A DNA stretch of 16,106 nt from Deltaproteobacteria bacterium UBA2957. GTDB taxonomy: Bacteria; Myxococcota_A; UBA796. Of the stretch, positions 7,144 to 12,879 are shown one piece after another. Positions within the stretch are counted from its first letter, which is position 1; every line of letters starts with the position of its first letter. A program made the position numbers and the translations under genes. The DNA lies in contig DEBL01000347.1 in the NCBI GenBank assembly GCA_002348535.1, forward strand, positions 2,181-18,286, read 5' to 3'. Below the pieces are notes generated by a model. It did not search any database. It saw only the letters and a program-made list of their open reading frames with translations, and had not been told where the DNA came from.

Positions 7144-8146
7144 AGCGGCCTTGAAGCGCATCTGCGATAACGCCATGGCCGGCGTCATTGGGATGAACAG
7201 GTAGACGCCCATCGCGTCGCCATTCTCTCTGTTCTGACTTGAGTTGGTGTTCAGGAGTCGGGTACGACCGTAGATCGAACCACTCCACTCCGCTTGCGTG
7301 TAGCACATCGGCCATCCGTTCTAGGTCAGACTGCATCCAGCCGCATTCACTGGTTGGGTCGGAATCTGTCGAACATACAACGGAACCGACCGGCGGCAGG
7401 AGAACAAAGATGGGCTCAATTGGCGCAGCAAGGGCGATTGATTTCCGCAGGTTTGCAATGGTGCTTGGTGGAACGCTCCGTCCGGGCCGGGTGATGTGGG
7501 GCGGAAGCGGATCATCCGACTGTGCGAGGCGTTGAACCGCTTGCGACACCACCGAATACCAGACTGCGTTGAAGGCGTAGCTGTGTGTCGCCGCGTTCGC
7601 CACCCAGCCACTGAGGGCGGCCGGGTTTGCACGAATACGGTCCCCCTCCAGAAGGACGGCCCGTTGTTCGAGATCGTCGGCAAACAAAGCGACCACGGTC
7701 CAATCAAAACTACCGTGCGCATGGTGATGGTGCATGGAACGAAACACCCCACAGTACCCCGCTGCATTGACGGCGCCATTGACCACCTCGACGGTGCTAC
7801 CCGTTGAAGCTGCAATGGCGGAACCGAGACGGGCACCGTAGGTCACGGATGGTTCGACACCCTGTCCCAACGTGACGCTATCACCCACCACTAAAATTCG
7901 AAGCGATGGACGGTCAGCGTCGCCATACTGCAACCGCCAAGCGGTCGGCGGCTCGCCATTCGAGTCGGTCTCAACACAGCCTTCGATGTCGTCCTGGATC
8001 GCCAAAACCGCGGGTCGTTCCGCCGGCACAAAAGGACGCATGGCGCCGCTCATGCTGGGCAAGTCCGAATACTGCATTCGCAGCACCATTTCGGCCGCAA
8101 CAACAATCGTCCCCATGACCAGCAAGCCCAACGAGACCCGATTCAT
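7130..8146 (-). CDS. Membrane-anchored SGNH/GDSL-type hydrolase
   Basis: This 338-residue protein starts with a hydrophobic segment (about 4-20) and no clear cleavage site, so it is probably an inner-membrane-anchored periplasmic enzyme. Block I is LVVGDSVTLGQGV at 85-97 (nucleophile Ser90). NGAVNAAG at 123-130 fits block II, FADDLEQRA at 155-163 occupies the block III position, and VHPNDAGHGVIADAL at 317-331 is block V with His318. The usual Asp two residues before this His is replaced by Leu-Pro-Val; the nearest Asp is 312, six residues upstream. Such proteins are ester or acetyl hydrolases, often on polysaccharides; the substrate is unknown. The run MHHHHAHG at 138-145 is unusual. ATG 8146 is chosen because it makes an ATGA overlap with the sixA stop. 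The frame extends to 8173, but that lies inside sixA. Confidence 0.85.
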   Translation of the reverse strand: MNRVSLGLLVMGTIVVAAEMVLRMQYSDLPSMSGAMRPFVPAERPAVLAIQDDIEGCVETDSNGEPPTAWRLQYGDADRPSLRILVVGDSVTLGQGVEPSVTYGARLGSAIAASTGSTVEVVNGAVNAAGYCGVFRSMHHHHAHGSFDWTVVALFADDLEQRAVLLEGDRIRANPAALSGWVANAATHSYAFNAVWYSVVSQAVQRLAQSDDPLPPHITRPGRSVPPSTIANLRKSIALAAPIEPIFVLLPPVGSVVCSTDSDPTSECGWMQSDLERMADVLHASGVEWFDLRSYPTPEHQLKSEQREWRRDGRLPVHPNDAGHGVIADALQGRFTSR

Positions 8147-8610
8147 TCGGGAGGCAGTTCCCGTGGACGCCAAATCCCTTCGATCACGCTGGACTGTCCG
8201 GGCCGAATCACGGCGTGAGCCAACGCACCGGTTGGGAAGGGGACAATGTGACCCACAATGTTGGACAGCGTCGTCTCCAACCCAGGATTGTGCCCCACAA
8301 CAAGGAGGGGGTCAGCGCCGGCTCCATGCTTGTGAATGACATTGAGAATCGTGGTCGGACTCGCGTGGTACAGCTCGTCCACAACCTGAACGGCAACATC
8401 GCCCAGCAATGGCAGCATGCGCTCGACGGTTTCTCGAGTGCGCACGGCTGATGAGACGAGGATCCGCTGGGGACGAATACCATTTTCCACGATGACTTTC
8501 GCAATTCGAGGTGCATCGTCACGACCCCGATGGTTCAATGGGCGGTCGTGGTCGGCCAAGTCGCCATGCTCCCAAGATGATTTGGCGTGGCGCATCAACA
8601 GCAAGTTCAT
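8143..8610 (-). CDS. sixA: SixA-like histidine phosphatase (phosphohistidine phosphatase family)
   Basis: This 155-residue protein is the usual SixA size. LLMRHAKSSW at 4-13 holds the catalytic RHAK (His8, the phosphorylated histidine). RPLNHRGRDDAP at 23-34, SSAVRTRET at 53-61 and VVGHNPGLE at 104-112 (second catalytic His107) complete the histidine-phosphatase set. E. coli SixA removes phosphate from histidines of phosphotransfer proteins; members of this branch in other bacteria have mostly unknown targets. Its ATG shares bases with the hemF stop (ATGA at 8610-8607), and its own TGA overlaps the next start at 8146-8143. It therefore sits in the middle of a translationally coupled trio. No phosphorelay or PTS gene is nearby. 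Confidence 0.93.
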   Translation of the reverse strand: MNLLLMRHAKSSWEHGDLADHDRPLNHRGRDDAPRIAKVIVENGIRPQRILVSSAVRTRETVERMLPLLGDVAVQVVDELYHASPTTILNVIHKHGAGADPLLVVGHNPGLETTLSNIVGHIVPFPTGALAHAVIRPGQSSVIEGIWRPRELPPE

Positions 8611-9521
8611 GGCGAGTCCGCCCAGTCTCGAGGTCTGAGGTACCGTTCGAGGAGTTCAGCCTCCGGAGAGCCATCGTCGGGCTGCGCATCGTAGGACCAT
8701 GTCACCATGGGGGGCATGGAGCACATCACGGCCTCAATGCGTCGACCGGACTGTACACCGTACTTCGTTCCCCGGTCGTACAGGAGATTGAATTCGACGT
8801 ACCGACCCCTCCGCATCAACTGAAACTGACGCTCTCGGTCACCGTATGGGTGGTCCTTACGGCGCGTGATGATCGGCATGTAGGCTGCCGCGAAGCTGGA
8901 TCCCAGCGACCGCATAAACGCGAGCGTCTCCGACCATGTCTTCAGGCGAAAGTCATCAAAGAAAACCCCACCAATACCCCTCGCCTCTTGTCGATGGGGA
9001 AGGAAGAAGTACGCATCGCAGGCCGCCTTAAACTCTGGATACAAATGATCACCGAAGGGGTCACAGGCCGCGCGCGCAGTCTGGTGGAAGTGCACCGCGT
9101 CTTCATCGAACCCATAGTACGGCGTCAAATCATAGCCGCCTCCAAACCACCATACTGGAGGCTCGCCTTCTTTGGTCGCGACGAAGCACCGGAAGTTCGC
9201 GTGTGTTGTGGGCGCATAGGGGTTCCGCGGGTGTACAATCAGTGAAAGCGAAACCGCCTCGAAAGCCCGACCGGCAAGTTCGGGTCTCCGATTGGTCGCC
9301 GCCGACGGCAGTCGGTCACCGATGGAGTGCGTAAAGTTGACTCCAGCTCGCTCAATGTGATGTCCACCGGCGAGCACTCGCGGCGCACTCAGCCCACCCT
9401 GCGGCCCATCCACGGCGTCTTCAACAAAGGTTTCGCGACCATCGAGGTCCTCGAGGGCTGTGCAGATGGATGACTGAAGGCCGCGAAGCAGGCTGCACAT
9501 CTCGGAGGGGCGTACGGACAT
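8607..9521 (-). CDS. hemF: Oxygen-dependent coproporphyrinogen-III oxidase
   Basis: This 304-residue enzyme matches the normal length of about 300. It converts coproporphyrinogen III to protoporphyrinogen IX with O2 in haem synthesis, in the cytoplasm. Clear family blocks are SLIVHPRNPYAPTTHANFR at 93-111, WWFGGGYDLTPYY at 124-136, RGIGGVFFDDF at 181-191 and GRYVEFNLLYDRGTKYG at 239-255. The open frame runs upstream to 9893, but that part is antisense to the pseudouridine synthase gene. ATG 9521 has GGTGG close before it and matches the expected N-terminus. It is the first gene of the hemF-sixA-SGNH unit. HemF rather than only anaerobic HemN indicates growth with oxygen. Confidence 0.97.
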   Translation of the reverse strand: MSVRPSEMCSLLRGLQSSICTALEDLDGRETFVEDAVDGPQGGLSAPRVLAGGHHIERAGVNFTHSIGDRLPSAATNRRPELAGRAFEAVSLSLIVHPRNPYAPTTHANFRCFVATKEGEPPVWWFGGGYDLTPYYGFDEDAVHFHQTARAACDPFGDHLYPEFKAACDAYFFLPHRQEARGIGGVFFDDFRLKTWSETLAFMRSLGSSFAAAYMPIITRRKDHPYGDRERQFQLMRRGRYVEFNLLYDRGTKYGVQSGRRIEAVMCSMPPMVTWSYDAQPDDGSPEAELLERYLRPRDWADSP

Positions 9522-9601
9522 ATTCCACCCATTAACCCACTCCGACCGGTCCGGACTCAGGCTAAGCCCGACACCCGCTCCCGGCGGGGTACAGCCCGCC
9601 G
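9522..9601. promoter_or_regulatory. Divergent promoter region hemF / truC-like gene with a hairpin at the truC start
   Basis: These 80 bases separate the two outward-facing units. CGGCGGG at 9582-9588 and CCCGCCG at 9595-9601 form a perfect 7-bp inverted repeat with a 6-nt loop, ending one base before the ATG at 9602. The only purine-rich candidate ribosome site for truC (GGCGGGG) is inside the left arm. The hairpin could therefore hinder translation initiation, or the repeat could be a protein-binding site. An 8-bp palindrome GACCGGTC lies at 9544-9551. No convincing sigma-70 hexamers are visible. Confidence 0.45.
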
Positions 9602-10342
9602 ATGCCGATCCGACCCACGCTTCACACACTCGCCGAGACGGACCACTGGATAGTGGTGGCCAAACCACCGCGACTGCTCGTTCACCGAAATGCCCATCAC
9701 CCTCGTGCAGAGGCATGCCTGCAGTGGGTCCGCGACCAAGTGGGTGGCCGTGTGTATCCAATACATAGACTCGACTTTCAAACCTCGGGATGCCTTCTGT
9801 TTGCCAAAACACGCTCGTGGGCTGCCCCTCTCCAGCAAGCGTTGGCAGCGGGGCAAAAAACGTACGTGGCCTTCGTGCGCGGGCATTACTCAAACGACTC
9901 CATCGCCACCGTCACCACTCCCATGAAAGACGACAATGGGATTTTGAAGGCAGCGGAGAGTACTGTCGTTCTTCTCGGACGTTCCCACGACCCTCGTTGC
10001 TCGCTGCTCAAGGTCGAGCCCAAAACCGGACGGTTCCATCAAGTTCGGCGCCACGTGCGCGACCTTCATCATCCGTGCATTGGCGACTCGGACCACGGAG
10101 ACACGCGAGTAAATCGATGGTGGCGGGAGAACACCCGAGCCAATCGACTCGGACTGCATTGCTTGCGCCTGACGGTGGACCCCCAAGAAGGGCCGCCCAT
10201 TCGGGCGGAATGCCCGCTGTTCGACGACCAGTATGAGGTATTCCAATCCATGCCGTGGTGGCAAGATGCCGTCGCTAAGGAGCCCGGATTGGCCAACAAT
10301 CCGCTCCCGCTGCCCCGCTACGAAGAGCCGAATGAAGAGTAG
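9602..10342 (+). CDS. truC: RluA-family pseudouridine synthase, TruC-like (tRNA U65 type)
   Basis: This 246-residue protein is the length of E. coli TruC, and no N-terminal S4 domain is present. VAKPPRLLVHR at 19-29 starts the fold. The catalytic motif is HRLDFQTSG at 55-63, with Asp58 as nucleophile. KTGRFHQVRRH at 141-151 and HPCIGDSDHGDTRVNR at 157-172 are the C-terminal RluA blocks; 'GDS-HGD-R-NR' is especially like TruC, which modifies uridine 65 of some tRNAs. Another RNA uridine cannot be excluded. The ATG is directly preceded by a hairpin that includes the possible ribosome site. The gene is followed after 78 nt by proB on the same strand, so it may lead a truC-proB-proA transcript. 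Confidence 0.9.
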   Translation: MPIRPTLHTLAETDHWIVVAKPPRLLVHRNAHHPRAEACLQWVRDQVGGRVYPIHRLDFQTSGCLLFAKTRSWAAPLQQALAAGQKTYVAFVRGHYSNDSIATVTTPMKDDNGILKAAESTVVLLGRSHDPRCSLLKVEPKTGRFHQVRRHVRDLHHPCIGDSDHGDTRVNRWWRENTRANRLGLHCLRLTVDPQEGPPIRAECPLFDDQYEVFQSMPWWQDAVAKEPGLANNPLPLPRYEEPNEE

Positions 10343-10387
10343 CTCGACAGAGTGATATCAGCGCGTAAAGACCACTTCTTCCACGGG

Positions 10388-10408
10388 AGCCTGCCACACA
10401 AACAGGCT
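10388..10408 (+). other. Small inverted repeat in the truC-proB gap
   Basis: AGCCTG at 10388-10393 and CAGGCT at 10403-10408 form a perfect 6-bp stem with a 9-nt loop, ending 12 nt before the proB ATG. No T tract follows, so it is not a typical terminator. Chance occurrence is possible; its position just before a weak ribosome site (AAAGAG) is the only reason to record it. Confidence 0.3.
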
Positions 10409-10420
10409 AAAGAGCACCCC

Positions 10421-11578
10421 ATGTTGAGACCTAGCCCGAACCGAATCATCGTGAAACTCGGCACCCGTGTTCTGACTTCGGATGATGGGTGCATCGCGAT
10501 GGATCGCCTGACCTCACTGATCGCCCAAATGGCGGATTGGGCTGGCCGCGGATGCGAAGTATTGCTGGTCAGTTCTGGTGCTGTGGGCCTCGGCCGCGAT
10601 ACCCTCGGTCTCCCACCCGGGCCCTCAGACCTCTCCACCCGCCAAGCCTGCGCTGCCATTGGCCAAGGACGACTGATGGGCATCTACGAGCAAAAGTTCG
10701 GTCACCACGGTTTGGTGTGTGCTCAAGTCCTGCTGACGCAGTCCGACTTCGACGACGAGCAGCGGTACTCGAACCTGAGCTCAACCCTCAATACGCTGCT
10801 GCGGCACCGGGTGATTCCGATCATCAATGAAAACGATGTTGTGGCCACTGAGGAACTCGTCTACACCGATTCGGTTGCGGCGGCTCCACCCAAGGGTCCA
10901 CCCTTCAGACGACACGGTGTCAGCTTCGGTGACAACGACCAACTTGCGGCCATTCTCGCGGCGAAGCTCGATGCAGACCTTTTGATCTTGTTGACCGATG
11001 TCGACGGCGTCTACGACAAGAACCCGTTTAAGCACCCGGACGCCCAACGCATTCAGACGTGGGCTGTTTCGACAAAGGTGGACGCCCAACAGGACCCGGG
11101 AGCCGGTAGAGGTGGAATGAAGTCAAAGATCCGGTCCGCATGCCATGCGGCTCAGGCCGGCTGCACGACAGTGATTGCATCGGGTCGCTTGGATGGAGCA
11201 ATCCACCGCGTCCTCAGTGACCAGTCAACGGGAACCTGGTTCCCGGCTGCAGGCCACCTATCCCCCAATCAACAGTGGATGCTTCATACAGCGCGCGTAG
11301 GCGGAGCCATGTACCTCAAGCCCGACCAAATTGAGTGCTTACAGAAACCGCAGACATCCCTGCTCGCCGACAGTGTGGCTAAAATTGCGGGTTCCTTTCA
11401 AGCCGGTGAGGTGATCGAAATTCGTGCCCTCGATGAGACCCCCCTTGGTCGGGGCACGGCGAGTTGTGCCGCAGACACCGCACGGGCATGGACCGGATCC
11501 CACGCGCTTCAAGCGCTCCCAGTAGGCCCGGTCGTCTTGGTGCGCTGGGACAAGCTCGTATTAGGAAACAATCAATGA
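10421..11578 (+). CDS. proB: Glutamate 5-kinase with C-terminal PUA domain
   Basis: This 385-residue enzyme phosphorylates glutamate in the first step of proline synthesis, in the cytoplasm. The amino-acid-kinase domain spans about 1-265: IIVKLGTRVLT (9-19), LLVSSGAVGLG (48-58), IINENDVVATEEL (134-146), FGDNDQLAAILAAKLDADLL (169-188), LTDVDGVYDKNP (191-202) and GRGGMKSKIRSA (229-240). A PUA domain follows at about 290-375. Between the NEND and GDND blocks there is an extra segment of about 18 residues rich in Ala and Pro (about 150-167) that E. coli ProB lacks. A GTG at 10352 would add 23 unlike residues; ATG 10421 fits the family. Its TGA overlaps the ATG of proA (ATGA), so the two are translationally coupled. 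Confidence 0.96.
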   Translation: MLRPSPNRIIVKLGTRVLTSDDGCIAMDRLTSLIAQMADWAGRGCEVLLVSSGAVGLGRDTLGLPPGPSDLSTRQACAAIGQGRLMGIYEQKFGHHGLVCAQVLLTQSDFDDEQRYSNLSSTLNTLLRHRVIPIINENDVVATEELVYTDSVAAAPPKGPPFRRHGVSFGDNDQLAAILAAKLDADLLILLTDVDGVYDKNPFKHPDAQRIQTWAVSTKVDAQQDPGAGRGGMKSKIRSACHAAQAGCTTVIASGRLDGAIHRVLSDQSTGTWFPAAGHLSPNQQWMLHTARVGGAMYLKPDQIECLQKPQTSLLADSVAKIAGSFQAGEVIEIRALDETPLGRGTASCAADTARAWTGSHALQALPVGPVVLVRWDKLVLGNNQ

Positions 11579-12858
11579 AAGATCTCGCAAGCCGCACCCG
11601 CACGTCTGCCCGTTCACTGGCTGCCGCAGAGGGCGGTCAGCGTACACAGGCGCTCGAAGAACTCATCCGACTGCTGACCGCCAACGAAAAACGCATCCTT
11701 GAAGCCAACAAAAAGGATGTCGCAGAGGCGGCCCGAACGGGACTCGATGCGCCGCTGTTGGCGCGCCTCAAGCTGAGCCAAGCAAAGCTGGATGGCTTGC
11801 GGGACGGGCTGCGCCAACTGATCGAGCAAGGAGACCCCGTCGGTCGTCCGCTGCGGAAGACGCTTTTGGATGATGGTCTGACGCTCACCCAAGTCACGAG
11901 TCCCCTTGGCGTTCTACTCATCATCTTTGAGAGCCGGCCCGACGCCGTCATTCAGATTGGAGGGTTGGCCATTCGCACGGGCAATGGCTTAATTCTTAAA
12001 GGCGGAAAAGAAGCCCTCCACTCCAATGCAATATTGACCGACTGCATCCGTTCAGCGCTCGAAAAGGCAGGCCTCTCGCCCGATGCCGTAAATGGAGTCG
12101 TCCAACGCGAAGCCGTCCACGCCTTGCTTCAATGCGATGAAGACATCGATCTCGTCATCCCGCGCGGGTCGGCAAGCTTGGTTCGTTCCATTCAATCCAG
12201 CAGCCGGATCCCCGTGATGGGCCATGCGGATGGAATCTGCCATGTGTTTTTCGACAAACACGCCGACCCTGCCATGGCTGAACGCATCATTGTCGACTCA
12301 AAATGCGACTACCCGGCCGCTTGCAATGCAGCCGAGTCTCTCCTCGTGCATCGCGATTTTCTCCCGCATATTCGGCGAATTGGGGAAACATTGACGGCAA
12401 ATGGAGTCACCCTTCGAGCCGGCTCGCAGGCGTCCGAGCACCTCACCCAGTGCGAACCAGCCGGCGAAGAAGACGGCGCAGTCGAATACGGGAATCTAAC
12501 GTTATCGATACGAGCAGTGTCGAACCTCAATGAGGCCATTGATCGAATCCACCAGCACGGGAGCGGGCATACCGAGAGCATCGTGACCGATTGTGACTCC
12601 ACAGCTGCGGCGTTCCTCGCCCGTGTGGACAGCGCGAGCGTGTTTCACAACGCATCCACACGCTTTGCGGACGGCTACCGGTACGGTCTCGGCGCAGAGG
12701 TTGGCATCAGTACCGGCCGGATCCACGCCCGGGGCCCTGTCGGCAGCGAGGGACTCCTGACCACTCGATGGCTGCTGCGAGGCTCGGGCGACACCGTTTC
12801 CACGTACAGCGGCGCGAATGCACGCTCGTTCATTCACACCCGTCTTCCGCTGGACTGA
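11575..12858 (+). CDS. proA: Gamma-glutamyl phosphate reductase
   Basis: This 427-residue NADPH-dependent reductase makes glutamate-5-semialdehyde from the ProB product. The catalytic cysteine is Cys250 in YPAACNAAESLLVH (247-258). LGVLLIIFESRPDA (111-124), GNGLILKGGKEA (137-148), LVIPRGSASLV (193-203) and FHNASTRFADGYRYGLGAEVG (357-377, the ProA signature) are all intact, and the end HARGPVGSEGLLTTRW is standard. The frame is open upstream to 11464 inside proB, but ATG 11575 overlapping the proB stop gives the family N-terminus. No proC is in the window. The stop lies 21 nt from that of the convergent lipoprotein gene, with no terminator visible between them. Confidence 0.97.
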   Translation: MKDLASRTRTSARSLAAAEGGQRTQALEELIRLLTANEKRILEANKKDVAEAARTGLDAPLLARLKLSQAKLDGLRDGLRQLIEQGDPVGRPLRKTLLDDGLTLTQVTSPLGVLLIIFESRPDAVIQIGGLAIRTGNGLILKGGKEALHSNAILTDCIRSALEKAGLSPDAVNGVVQREAVHALLQCDEDIDLVIPRGSASLVRSIQSSSRIPVMGHADGICHVFFDKHADPAMAERIIVDSKCDYPAACNAAESLLVHRDFLPHIRRIGETLTANGVTLRAGSQASEHLTQCEPAGEEDGAVEYGNLTLSIRAVSNLNEAIDRIHQHGSGHTESIVTDCDSTAAAFLARVDSASVFHNASTRFADGYRYGLGAEVGISTGRIHARGPVGSEGLLTTRWLLRGSGDTVSTYSGANARSFIHTRLPLD

Positions 12859-12879
12859 ACTTCAGCTGCCGACGGCCCC

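Noticed and set aside
8511..9245. Plus-strand 244-codon frame opposite hemF/sixA
   Set aside because: Both genes on the minus strand have complete family motifs; this frame shows none and lies across their junction.
9522..9893. N-terminal extension of hemF by 124 codons
   Set aside because: It is antisense to the truC-like gene, unlike any HemF, and ATG 9521 gives the normal length.
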